DNA of 64,000 nucleotides. Source: Saprospiraceae bacterium. Lineage in GTDB: Bacteria > Bacteroidota > Bacteroidia > Chitinophagales > Saprospiraceae. Where the stretch lies: assembly GCA_022841745.1 (NCBI GenBank), contig JALHQW010000012.1, forward strand, positions 1 through 64,000, given 5' to 3'. The position numbers and the translations under genes are program-made. Under the pieces are notes generated by a model. That model worked only from the letters and a program-made list of their open reading frames with translations, had not been told where the DNA came from and did not search any database. Below, in pieces: positions 23,731 through 32,274 of the stretch. Each line of letters opens with the position of its first letter. Position 1 is the stretch's first letter.

Positions 23731-25299
23731 GTGACAAGAGCCGTTTTCATAGCATCCACATTTGATACCACAAGTCCGTTGTACCAGGCATTTACGGAGG
23801 CGGATGGTGTCAATTCCGTAGTCACCGCTACGGAGGGGTGGAAGTGTTTGCCCATCCACAAGGCGAGCATTGAAACAGTCACGGAGCATTTCAGGAGCAC
23901 AAAGGATTTCAGTTTTCAGGTGTTCCACTTCGCTGGCCATGCCATTGACCAAAACCTCCAATTCAACGACCGGATGCCGACCATCGAAGAAATGGAAGCC
24001 GGTGTGAACTACTTGGTAGGCGTGGGCGGCTTGGCGAGCATCATCAAGGTGCTGCACCCCGTCCAGTTGGTCTTCCTGAACGGCTGCTCGACCGAGGCGC
24101 AGGTCAAGGCGTTCAAGGAGGTGGGGATACCTGCGGTGATTTTTACCACGGAACCACTGAACGACAAACTGGGGATGCTCTTCGCAAAACAGTTTTATGC
24201 GGCTTTTTTCAAGAACAACGCCACCTTGGGGCAGGCTTTTGACCTCGCAAAGGCATTCATCACAGCACTAAAAGGTAATTTCGAGAACGACGGCATTGAT
24301 ACACATATAGCCGAAATCATGAACAGGGGCGGCGGTGCGGTCAGCCACGGCCCCCGGCCCGTCAAGGAACTGTACCAGTTGGAGGCAAGCGACGAGTTCA
24401 AGCAAAAGCGGTGGAGCGACTGGCCGGCGCCGCCACAATCCGGGGCGGGGAATGTGAAAAAAGACTTCATCCCCACCGAGAACATACTTTACCTAAACCG
24501 TGATTTCCAGATTGGTGTGTTCAAAACCTGCCTTTCGGGCCTCGTGGACGAGCGCAAAAAGGAAAAAAAAGATTGGGTCAGCCCCCAGTTCTTTTTCATC
24601 CACGAACTAAACCACGCCTGCCCCACCGATTTTGGCGACCGCCTGAAAACCTTCGGGGCGGGGGAGTTCTGCGAGGCGTTCCCCAGCCTGAACATTGGCC
24701 CCCAAACCTTTATTTGGCACGATGTGCAGTTGCCAGAACTGAACCTAATGGCCGATGAAGTGGCCTTCAAAAGCAGGCTGTACGAGATTTATGGCCATTA
24801 TTTCCAGTGTGTCAAGGATACGGTGGCGGGCAAGTTCACTTTCCGCTCCACCACGCAGGGCGACAACGTCTTCCTCATCCATCACAGCTTGATTGAATGG
24901 AACCCGCAGTCGGTTGAGGAGGTGAAACTGCTCCTGAACTTCTACCTCGAAGAATTCGGCTTGCAGTTGAAGGATGAACTGAGCGCCTCGTTTGCCGTGA
25001 TTTTCACTTTCCAGTACTACCAGCCCGAATCCGAGTTTGCCAAGCTGTTCAAGGAACTGGCCGACAACCCGGTATATAAGCCCCGGGTCAAAAACCTGAC
25101 CGGCCTTAAAATGATTGAAATTCAGGACGTGGCGGCTTGGCAAAAAAAGGTCTTCAAAGGCCGAACCACCCCCGTGCCGCCCGACGAAGATGCGCTCTTC
25201 CCCTTCGACAAGCCAGCGGTCAGCTTGAAGGAGGCCAAAAAAGTGATTGTCCAAAAATTGGAGGAATACAACCTCGCAATCGAGCGAAAAAATGGCTGA
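23731..25299 (+). CDS. CHAT-domain protease with C-terminal iSTAND-like domain
   Basis: 522 residues from a GTG start; the open frame continues upstream only through tandem repeats, so the GTG just after them is preferred. An N-terminal CHAT (caspase-like) domain spans about 1-185, with both catalytic residues present: His70 in VFHFAGHA and Cys119 in LVFLNGCST. The middle (about 240-500) starts with ENILYLNRDFQIGVFKTCL and is helical/beta-mixed, resembling inactive STAND NTPase (iSTAND) domains that recruit partners in bacterial conflict systems; that reading is tentative. It overlaps the next gene by 8 bp (ATGGCTGA). It is the only protease of this locus with an intact active site, so it is the likely effector. 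Confidence 0.75.
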   Translation: MTRAVFIASTFDTTSPLYQAFTEADGVNSVVTATEGWKCLPIHKASIETVTEHFRSTKDFSFQVFHFAGHAIDQNLQFNDRMPTIEEMEAGVNYLVGVGGLASIIKVLHPVQLVFLNGCSTEAQVKAFKEVGIPAVIFTTEPLNDKLGMLFAKQFYAAFFKNNATLGQAFDLAKAFITALKGNFENDGIDTHIAEIMNRGGGAVSHGPRPVKELYQLEASDEFKQKRWSDWPAPPQSGAGNVKKDFIPTENILYLNRDFQIGVFKTCLSGLVDERKKEKKDWVSPQFFFIHELNHACPTDFGDRLKTFGAGEFCEAFPSLNIGPQTFIWHDVQLPELNLMADEVAFKSRLYEIYGHYFQCVKDTVAGKFTFRSTTQGDNVFLIHHSLIEWNPQSVEEVKLLLNFYLEEFGLQLKDELSASFAVIFTFQYYQPESEFAKLFKELADNPVYKPRVKNLTGLKMIEIQDVAAWQKKVFKGRTTPVPPDEDALFPFDKPAVSLKEAKKVIVQKLEEYNLAIERKNG

Positions 25300-28200
25300 A
25301 AAAACGGGCTTGCCCGACATATTCCCCTTCCATTCCCTGCTCACCTTGTTGGAGGGCAGTGGCTTCCGCTTCGGGGTGGATACCCGTGTGCGGATGGGCG
25401 AATATTGGCAGCTCGTTGCGAAGGATGAGCAGCTAAGCCGCTCCGATTTGAAGACGCACCTGAGCGCCCTGCTTTGCCGCTCGGCGGAAGAGCAGGAGCG
25501 GTTCGAGCGTGTTTTCGACGTGTATGCGCCACCTGGAATGAGGCCGATTGGGAAAGGGGAAATTGGGCTGAGCCTGCCGCAACCTGTGGCGAAGCCGATT
25601 GAAAACAAACCCGACGAAGCCACCACTGGGCAGCCCGACGAAGGCGCAAAGCCACCACCCCTGCCACCACCACCCAACAGCAAAAGCCCACAACGGATGG
25701 GCGCTGTACTACCGATGCTGACCTTCCCAGAGGAGCCGTTCCGCATCTGGAACCTGCGGGGCATGAGCGAGGCGCTGATGCTGCTCCAGGAAAAAGTGCT
25801 GACCGAGACCTCGGAATGGGACGTGCCCGGCACCATCCGTGCCATCATGCGGTCAGGTGGCTATCCGAAGCTGGCCTATCGCCGCAGGCGGCAAGCGCCT
25901 CGCTACCTCGTGCTCATCGAGCAGCAAAGCCCCCGTGACCACCTGGCGGGCTACGCCGCCGAACTCGTGAAGGAAATCAACCACCGTGACTTAGAGGTGG
26001 CGTATTATTTTTTCGATAAAAACCCGGCCCGGTGCTGGAGGGTATGGCGTGACCCATTGACGCACGTCAACCTCGAACTGCTGAAAAGCGAATGGAACGG
26101 CGCCCGGCTGCTGCTGCTCAGCCATGCCTCCTGCTTCATCAACCCCGCTACGGGCACCCCCAGCAACCTCGCCCTCGAACTGCCGGACAGCTTCGGCCAT
26201 GTGGCCCTGCTCGCTACCAATTCCCCGCTTGAATGGGGTGCTGCGGAGCGTTCGCTCCAAACCCTGATGCCTGTGCTGCCCATGGGTACCGAGGGGCTAG
26301 GCAAGCTGATGGCCGCTTGGAACGGCGAGGCCCAGCTGAGCTTCGGCGACTGGCAGATGTTGCTGCCGGAACCTGTACCGACCCAGCTTTCGGGGGCTGC
26401 TGCGCAACGGGCGCCCGCCGAGGTGTTCATGGACGTTTACCGCTACTTGGGCAAGGACGCTTTCCGCTGGCTTTGCGCCTGCGCCGTCTATCCCGAACTC
26501 TATTTCGAGCTGACAAGTATCCTGCACGACGAGGCCATACCGCCCATGGCCGACCTCTCGGAGTGGGAGCAGCACGAGCAATGGAACCAGGCCATGCGGC
26601 TGCTCAGCAGGCTCTATTGGTTCAGGCGGGGCTACCTGCCCTCCACCATGCTGGGCGACCTGAAGCGCAACCTCAAGCCCGCCGACCTCGCCTTGGTGGA
26701 AGGCGAAATCCGCCGCATCCTCGAAATCTCCAAGAACCGGGTGGGCGAAGCGACCCATGCCGCTGGCATCCGCCAACAAATGTTCGATTGGATGGCCGAT
26801 CAGGGCTTCCGGGTGCTCTGGATTGACGACAACCCGGCGAACAACCAGCACTTGATAGACGCTTGGTCGAAATCGCTGGGCATCCTTTTCCGGCAGGCGC
26901 TCAGCACCACCGAGGCGGCTTCGTTGCTGGAAACGGAGCGCTTCCACCTCGTCATCTCCGATATTGGTCGTAAGGACGAGGAACGTTCCGCCTCGGCCAC
27001 GCTGGAAATGGTGAAACGCCAGTCGCCAGTGCCGCCTGTCGTGTTTTTCACGAATACACGGGGCATGAACCTGCGGGGAACGCTCATGGAGGCAGGGGCA
27101 TACCAAGTGACCGACAACATAAGAGAATTGCAGCAAGCGCTTTCGGAAGTGTGGGACCAGAAATTTAGACCCGTGGAAGTGCAGCAGCAGCAAGAACAGG
27201 TGCAGCAGCAATACGCTGGTTCTATGCCGATGGAAGAAAACTCGTACCAACAAAATGTGGAGGAACCGCCACCGCCGAACCAGACGGCGCAGGATCAGGA
27301 GATGCTGAAGAAATTGGGGTATTATGAGGGGGTGGTTGATGGGGTTCCTGGTGAGCAGTTCCGTTCGGCGGTTGTCAAGTTCCAGCGGGAGAATAAGTTG
27401 GTGGCGGATGGGGTTATGGGGCCACAGACGAGAGAGACGTTGAAGAAGGCGGTGGAAAAAATGGGAGCGCAACCAGAAATTCCGGAAGAATGGCGGCAAC
27501 GGGCGAGGTCGGTGTGCAGGATTACGTTGCCGGATGGTAGGAGTGGGAATGGTTTTTTGGTAGCAGATAGGTACATTTATACTTCAAAAGCTGTGATTCG
27601 TAATATAGAAGAAGTTAACCTTGCTAAAGCTAATTTCTATAGTGTGGAGACAAGCGCCACTCGGGCCTATGAGCTAGACCCCTCGGAATTCCAATTAGGG
27701 AACAATGATAACGACTTCGTTAGGGTACGGTTGAAGCTAACAGCTTCAATATTCACAACGAATCTGCCAGCCCTTTCAATAAGTAGCAAAGGCCCTGGCA
27801 CTGGCGACAAGGTTTCGGTCATTTATCTCCCACCGAACGGCGAATTGACGCCTAAGTTTGCCCTTGATTGTCCCATTTTTGAATTCAGTAATGAAAGTTT
27901 TGGCTATGAAGCAGCTACCGAGTATAATGCGACTGGTGCTCCTGCTTTCAATGCACAAGGGGAGGTGCTTGGCATAACGCTACTTGAAGAAGGAAAGGTG
28001 AAGCGGGGGAGGTTGATGCATTCGGTAAATAAACCGACAGCTTCAACTTTATCACTTAATGAAATACGGAACCTTATAGCAGAGGATAATATAGAACAAG
28101 GATTGAATGAAATGAGGCGTATGTTCCCTGAAAACAAGGATATAATAATACAATTAGGCAGGTGGAATGCGCTCAAACGAGATAAGGAAAGAGAAGTAAT

Positions 28201-29029
28201 TGCCACGGAATATTATAATATGTCATCTGCTCAAATCAGGCATGCTGTTTTAAGCATTTTGGACAATCTTGAGAAAAATCAACCAACTGATTTTGGCGAC
28301 GAGCCAAAGCGTTCAAGGTTTATATTAACATCTGGCCAGAAAGCGTTGGCCGTTGAATTGGCACAAGTTCAATTCAGTCCCTTTACGAGGGCACTTGTTG
28401 AGGAATTGGACAGGAATACGGAGCCTGAGATTAGTATTGCACAATTAGCGAAAAGGGTGACGTTTCAAGTCAGCAGGTTTTCTACTGAAGATAAGCCAGA
28501 ACTGTCAACCTTTGTTGGCCATGATGGTGGTAATTTTTTATTAAAGCGAAAAGAAAGTGCAACCAAACGACCTATAGTGAAAGGTGACACGCAAAGCCTC
28601 AACTATATCATGGCATTTGGGATTAGTCAATACGAAGGTTTCCCCCCTATGCGGGCTGCAATTACTAATGTAAATGAATTGCATAATGTGCTTTCCAAGT
28701 ATTATGATTTTCAGCGTCCCCAGATTGCGACTTTTTTGGACAAGCAAGCAACCAAAATGTCGGTTCTTGATGCGTTGGGCAGAAACATTGAAATGCTAAC
28801 TGTAAAAGATAACCTTGTTATTTATTTTTCAGGATATTCCTATGGCGACAGAAATACCAATCAAGTTTATTGGGTACCATTTGATGGCAAATCAAATGAA
28901 TTTGAATCTTTTATTTCACAGGATGACATAAATTTAATTCTTCAAAAATGCAGGGCTTTGAATATTTTAATCATTGAAGATGCATTTAACCTAGTAGGGG
29001 ATAAAACGAGAACAAGCTATGCTGCATAA
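25292..29029 (+). CDS. Giant multidomain vWA-REC-PGB-trypsin-EAD-caspase-like protein
   Basis: 1245 residues. Approximate order: N-terminal helical domain (8-80); Pro-rich linker (95-135); vWA-like domain (200-345) whose metal-site DxSxS is replaced by IEQQS; helical region (375-500); receiver domain (506-620) with Asp512/Asp513, Asp557 and Thr587 but no conserved Lys; Gln/Pro-rich linker (628-665); PG_binding_1 domain (667-720); trypsin-like domain (735-900) with Ala for His (767) and Thr881 at the Ser position; an EAD11-like helical domain (920-995); a segment like the C-terminal half of a caspase (about 1005-1090, SRFILTSGQ and GGNFLL); then a caspase N-terminal half (1100-1240) with GYS for GHG and Ala for Cys. 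ATG 25292 overlaps the CHAT gene. The 3' third is markedly AT-richer. Likely a signal-receiving scaffold for the ATPase/CHAT pair. Confidence 0.75.
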   Translation: MAEKTGLPDIFPFHSLLTLLEGSGFRFGVDTRVRMGEYWQLVAKDEQLSRSDLKTHLSALLCRSAEEQERFERVFDVYAPPGMRPIGKGEIGLSLPQPVAKPIENKPDEATTGQPDEGAKPPPLPPPPNSKSPQRMGAVLPMLTFPEEPFRIWNLRGMSEALMLLQEKVLTETSEWDVPGTIRAIMRSGGYPKLAYRRRRQAPRYLVLIEQQSPRDHLAGYAAELVKEINHRDLEVAYYFFDKNPARCWRVWRDPLTHVNLELLKSEWNGARLLLLSHASCFINPATGTPSNLALELPDSFGHVALLATNSPLEWGAAERSLQTLMPVLPMGTEGLGKLMAAWNGEAQLSFGDWQMLLPEPVPTQLSGAAAQRAPAEVFMDVYRYLGKDAFRWLCACAVYPELYFELTSILHDEAIPPMADLSEWEQHEQWNQAMRLLSRLYWFRRGYLPSTMLGDLKRNLKPADLALVEGEIRRILEISKNRVGEATHAAGIRQQMFDWMADQGFRVLWIDDNPANNQHLIDAWSKSLGILFRQALSTTEAASLLETERFHLVISDIGRKDEERSASATLEMVKRQSPVPPVVFFTNTRGMNLRGTLMEAGAYQVTDNIRELQQALSEVWDQKFRPVEVQQQQEQVQQQYAGSMPMEENSYQQNVEEPPPPNQTAQDQEMLKKLGYYEGVVDGVPGEQFRSAVVKFQRENKLVADGVMGPQTRETLKKAVEKMGAQPEIPEEWRQRARSVCRITLPDGRSGNGFLVADRYIYTSKAVIRNIEEVNLAKANFYSVETSATRAYELDPSEFQLGNNDNDFVRVRLKLTASIFTTNLPALSISSKGPGTGDKVSVIYLPPNGELTPKFALDCPIFEFSNESFGYEAATEYNATGAPAFNAQGEVLGITLLEEGKVKRGRLMHSVNKPTASTLSLNEIRNLIAEDNIEQGLNEMRRMFPENKDIIIQLGRWNALKRDKEREVIATEYYNMSSAQIRHAVLSILDNLEKNQPTDFGDEPKRSRFILTSGQKALAVELAQVQFSPFTRALVEELDRNTEPEISIAQLAKRVTFQVSRFSTEDKPELSTFVGHDGGNFLLKRKESATKRPIVKGDTQSLNYIMAFGISQYEGFPPMRAAITNVNELHNVLSKYYDFQRPQIATFLDKQATKMSVLDALGRNIEMLTVKDNLVIYFSGYSYGDRNTNQVYWVPFDGKSNEFESFISQDDINLILQKCRALNILIIEDAFNLVGDKTRTSYAA

Positions 29030-29130
29030 GGGGAAGTATAACAGTCTTAACGTGATGTTTCCCAATGACCGCTTCATATACGCCAATTTACAAGATTAGT
29101 GAGACCCCTGTGAATTAGGCACTGAAACAG

Positions 29131-29198
29131 GTGCAGCGCACCGCAATCTTTGTAGGCAACACAAAACCCTCGCCCTCAAGGTGCAGCGCACCGCAATA
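29131..29198 (+). repeat. Direct repeat GGTGCAGCGCACCGCAAT, two copies
   Basis: Two exact 18-bp copies start about 50 bp apart; each contains the dyad GGTGC-AGC-GCACC. Two copies are too few for a CRISPR array and the spacing is only seen once. Confidence 0.7.
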
Positions 29199-29243
29199 TG
29201 ACGGTGCTATGCGGCTTTTGTAGATGAACGCATTTAAAGTTGA

Positions 29244-29333
29244 TAGCAGCCCCCATCGAGAGGAGGGGTTATCAAACCCCGGCGTTCCGGAACGCCGGGG
29301 TTTGATAACCCCTCCTCTCGATGGGGGCTGCTA
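29244..29333. repeat. Perfect 90-bp palindrome
   Basis: The 45-bp arms match without mismatch or loop; the centre lies between 29288 and 29289 (TTCC|GGAA). Arms start TAGCAGCCCCCATCG and end CGATGGGGGCTGCTA. Confidence 0.95.
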
Positions 29334-29646
29334 AATTGCTCAACCCGAACATCAATTTCAATGGCGAAAATCAATAGACAAACCTCACCGTATCCATAAG
29401 AACCTGCGCCCCTCCCTTCTTACCTCTCCATCTTTTTTCAAAAAAATCCCCACCCCCTTGCAGCGAACCGCCCTCCTTCCCGATTTAGGTCATGTAAGCA
29501 GTAGTACAGGCCTGCAATTCCTAGTTTACTTAACCGAAAATGCTTTCTAAGAACAGCGCCTTGGCAAAAGGCTACAACGGTTTTCCATGACCGACCCAAC
29601 CTTCCGCCATCAGCTTTTCGTAAACGTAATTATTTAGGAGGGCGTA

Positions 29647-29740
29647 GGAGGGGAGAGAAAAAATTTCATTTTTTCTCTCCCCTCCCAAATTTTGGGGTGT
29701 TTTTGGGAAAAAATTGAAAATTTTTTCCCAAAAACACCCC
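29647..29740. repeat. Two adjacent perfect hairpins
   Basis: Hairpin 1: 18-bp arms 29647-29664 / 29668-29685, loop TTC. Hairpin 2: 22-bp arms 29694-29715 / 29719-29740, loop GAA. The second ends 32 bp before the ATG of the next gene, so it would lie in that gene's leader or promoter. Confidence 0.9.
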
Positions 29741-29772
29741 CTGCTAAGTAGTTGCTCGTAAACAACATTGAA

Positions 29773-31563
29773 ATGAAAAAAATCGCATTATTGCTCTTAG
29801 CTGCCATGCTCGTGACCGTATTCGCCTGCCGCAAGGACCTTGACGAAGTCACCACAGAGGAAACCGAATACGTGCCGCCCATCTTGGATAAATGGGAGCA
29901 GCCCGTCGCCCCCGTAACCGGCACGCTCATCGTTTTCGTAGGAAATGAGGCAGGCGCACCCGTGCCCGATGCCAAGGTAAAGCTCGGCAACCTGACCCTC
30001 TCCACCGACCAGTACGGCCATGCATTTTTCAGGGACGCCAATATGAACGCCGAGGGAACTTTCATCAAGGTCGAAAATGCGGCCTATTTCACGGGCAGCC
30101 GCCGCTTCTTCCCAGTGGACGGCGCAGAGACCCGTGTGAGGGTGGAACTGATTGCCAAGCAGTTTGACCACAGCTTCGCTTCGCAAGATGGCGGCGTGGT
30201 GGAACTGAACGGCGGCGCATCCATCACCTTCCCTGAAAACAGCATCCGCAAGGCGAACGGGACGCCCTACAACGGCACAGTGAAACTGGCCGCCACTTGG
30301 CTCGACCCCACCAACCCACGCACCCTCGACCGCATGCCAGGCAACCTCCTAGGAATCAACAACCAAGGCACAGAGATGGTATTGGCCACCTACGGCATGG
30401 TGGTCGCTGAGCTACAGGACGAGGACGGCAATCCGCTCAATATCCTGGAAGGCAAAACAGCGACCATCCGAATGCCCGTGCAAACGAGCCAATTGGCCAA
30501 TGCGCCCGCCGAAATCCCGCTCTGGTCGTACTATGAGGACTACGGGGTTTGGGCAGAGGAAAGCAAGGCTACCTTGCAGAATGGTATTTACGTTGGCGAG
30601 GTGTCGCACTTCTCTTTCTGGAACTGCGACTACCCCTACCCTTTCGTGAACTTCACCGCAACTATTGTGGATGAAAATGGAGAACCGCTGGTGAACTATT
30701 GGGTGAGGCTAACCCCTACCAACGGATGGGCTGGTTCGGGCTACACGGACAACAATGGCACGACAAGTGGCAAAGTGCCAAAGGACGAGGCTTTTACGCT
30801 GGATGTGCTTGACCCATGCGGCAATAGTATTTATGCTGTGCCAGTGGGCCCATTCTCAGTTGATGTGGACCTTGGGCAAATCGTGGTGCAAAGCTCGACC
30901 CTGAACACTACAAGGCTCACGGGCCAATTGGTGGACTGCAACAACCTACCTCTTTTGAACGGTATTGCCATCTTCCAGTTTGACGGCCAAACGGTGTACG
31001 AATACACGACCACGGGTAGCTTCGATATGACGTTTTCGACCTGCTCTTCCACTGGTAATATAACAGTTACTGCGGTTGACCTAGATGCGCTCTTGCAGTC
31101 GAACTCCGTCAACGCTCCAGCAGGAAGCACCACCGACCTTGGCCAAATCAGCGCCTGTGATGTGCAGTTGGAGAATTTTATCCGGTTGACGGTGGATGGT
31201 GTTACCGCTATTTATACAGTCGCATCCGCCGCTAAGCAAGACAGTGGTGTATTCAGCAATGGGACTTTTTTCAAATTCATTTATTTTGGCCTACACAACA
31301 CCCATATTGCTTTCGAAGTGGCTGGCCGAAGCGTTGGCAACTATGGTGGGCTGTTCTACAACTACATTTATAATATTGATGATTCCCAATATGGCTGGAA
31401 AATAGAACATCAAATTTTCGACAACCTTGAAATTACCGAATATGGCGCCAATGTCGGCGATAAAATCATCGGCAACTTCTATGGAACCTTGATCAACAAC
31501 GCCACGCAACCGCCGCAAACAGTAAGTGTTTCGGGCGATTTCAACATCACCCGAGATTTTTAG
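29773..31563 (+). CDS. Large lipoprotein with carboxypeptidase-regulatory-like domains
   Basis: 596 residues. Lipoprotein signal MKKIALLLLAAMLVTVFAC (Cys19). A carboxypeptidase-regulatory-like beta domain (GTLIVFVGNEAGAPVPDAKVKLGNLTLSTD, about 45-115) is followed by a larger beta-sandwich region with FPENSIRKANGTPYNGTVKLAATWLDPTNP, then further Ig-like repeats (NFTATIVDENGEPLVNYWVRLTPTNGW). It is probably exposed at the cell surface; no enzyme motif is seen. The ATG 29773 is preferred over an in-frame TTG at 29752 that lies next to the hairpin. Similar lipoproteins often sit beside ECF sigma genes in Bacteroidota, as here. Confidence 0.7.
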   Translation: MKKIALLLLAAMLVTVFACRKDLDEVTTEETEYVPPILDKWEQPVAPVTGTLIVFVGNEAGAPVPDAKVKLGNLTLSTDQYGHAFFRDANMNAEGTFIKVENAAYFTGSRRFFPVDGAETRVRVELIAKQFDHSFASQDGGVVELNGGASITFPENSIRKANGTPYNGTVKLAATWLDPTNPRTLDRMPGNLLGINNQGTEMVLATYGMVVAELQDEDGNPLNILEGKTATIRMPVQTSQLANAPAEIPLWSYYEDYGVWAEESKATLQNGIYVGEVSHFSFWNCDYPYPFVNFTATIVDENGEPLVNYWVRLTPTNGWAGSGYTDNNGTTSGKVPKDEAFTLDVLDPCGNSIYAVPVGPFSVDVDLGQIVVQSSTLNTTRLTGQLVDCNNLPLLNGIAIFQFDGQTVYEYTTTGSFDMTFSTCSSTGNITVTAVDLDALLQSNSVNAPAGSTTDLGQISACDVQLENFIRLTVDGVTAIYTVASAAKQDSGVFSNGTFFKFIYFGLHNTHIAFEVAGRSVGNYGGLFYNYIYNIDDSQYGWKIEHQIFDNLEITEYGANVGDKIIGNFYGTLINNATQPPQTVSVSGDFNITRDF

Positions 31564-31575
31564 AAAATCAGCAAT

Positions 31576-31680
31576 AAGGTGACATCTTTTTCCCCTGCTC
31601 GGGTTTTTTAACTTACAATTATTTTCAAGGGAAAAAAGGTGTCATCTTTATTGCGGTCGCCCAAAGAAAGATGACACCTT
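31576..31680. repeat. Copy of the ATGACACCT inverted-repeat element
   Basis: AAGGTGACATCTTTTTCCC (31576), GGGAAAAAAGGTGTCATCTT (31629) and AGATGACACCTT (31669). Close to the copy at 14630; it lies just after a gene and could end transcription. Confidence 0.75.
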
Positions 31681-31713
31681 AGTTTAATTTTTCGCTTTCA
31701 CTAAACCAGCAAC

Positions 31714-32274
31714 ATGACGGAAGCACAGCTCATACACGACTGCAAGCAAGGCAAAAAAGCGGCGCAGTACCTCTTGGTGCAGCGCCATGCCGGCATGTTG
31801 CTGTCGGTATGCCGCCGCTACGCCCGTGACGAGGCGATGGCAAAGGATGTGCTACAGGAGACCTTCCTCCGCATTTTTACCCATATCGGCAAATACGAGC
31901 CGACTGGCAGTTTCGAAGCTTGGATGCGGCGGATAGCAGTCCGCCGGTCGCTGCAATGGCTGGAAAAATCGGCCTTCCAGCACGAGCTGCAACCCGTGGA
32001 TTTGCCCGATTATCAAACAGTTGAACACAGCGTTGCTGCGCAAATGGGCGTGGAGGAAATCATGCAATTGGTCATGGAACTGCCGCCTGGGTTCCGGGCG
32101 GTGTTCAACCTCGCCGTGGTGGAGGGCTACAGCCACCAAGAAATAGCAGCAATGCTCGGCATCACGGAGAACACCTCCCGCTCGCAGTTGACACGGGCAA
32201 GGCAGGCGCTCCAGGAAAAGCTTCATCAATTAAACAACCACCGCCGTTATGAAATGGCCATTGTTCGAAAATAA
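31714..32274 (+). CDS. ECF-type RNA polymerase sigma factor
   Basis: 186 residues. Region 2 (about 10-75) includes LLSVCRRYARDEAMAKDVLQETFLRIF; region 4 (about 115-170) includes LPPGFRAVFNLAVVEGYSHQEIAAMLGITENTSRSQLTRARQAL with a helix-turn-helix. The short linker without region 3 defines an ECF factor. Its stop overlaps the start of the next gene by 26 bp, the usual layout for a sigma factor and its membrane partner. No GAACAT box precedes it, so it is not evidently self-regulated through that motif. Confidence 0.9.
   Translation: MTEAQLIHDCKQGKKAAQYLLVQRHAGMLLSVCRRYARDEAMAKDVLQETFLRIFTHIGKYEPTGSFEAWMRRIAVRRSLQWLEKSAFQHELQPVDLPDYQTVEHSVAAQMGVEEIMQLVMELPPGFRAVFNLAVVEGYSHQEIAAMLGITENTSRSQLTRARQALQEKLHQLNNHRRYEMAIVRK

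Larger units (their letters stand above)
29030..29772. other. 743-bp gene-free, hairpin-rich zone
   Basis: No plausible gene is present. It holds two direct copies of GGTGCAGCGCACCGCAAT (29131 and 29181), a perfect 90-bp palindrome (29244-29333) and two consecutive perfect hairpins (29647-29740). It separates the MoxR/CHAT locus from the next gene. Confidence 0.85.

Noticed and set aside
22413-25299. Reading of the locus as a NorQ/CbbQ-type metal-insertion chaperone pair
   Set aside because: The partner has a CHAT protease rather than a CoxE/NorD protein, and no oxidase or Rubisco genes are nearby.
29131-29198. Possible CRISPR array
   Set aside because: Only two copies of an 18-bp repeat, no third unit, no cas genes in the window.
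29347-29373. GAACAT in the hairpin zone at about 29347
   Set aside because: No -10 like box at the 15-bp distance and no start codon nearby.
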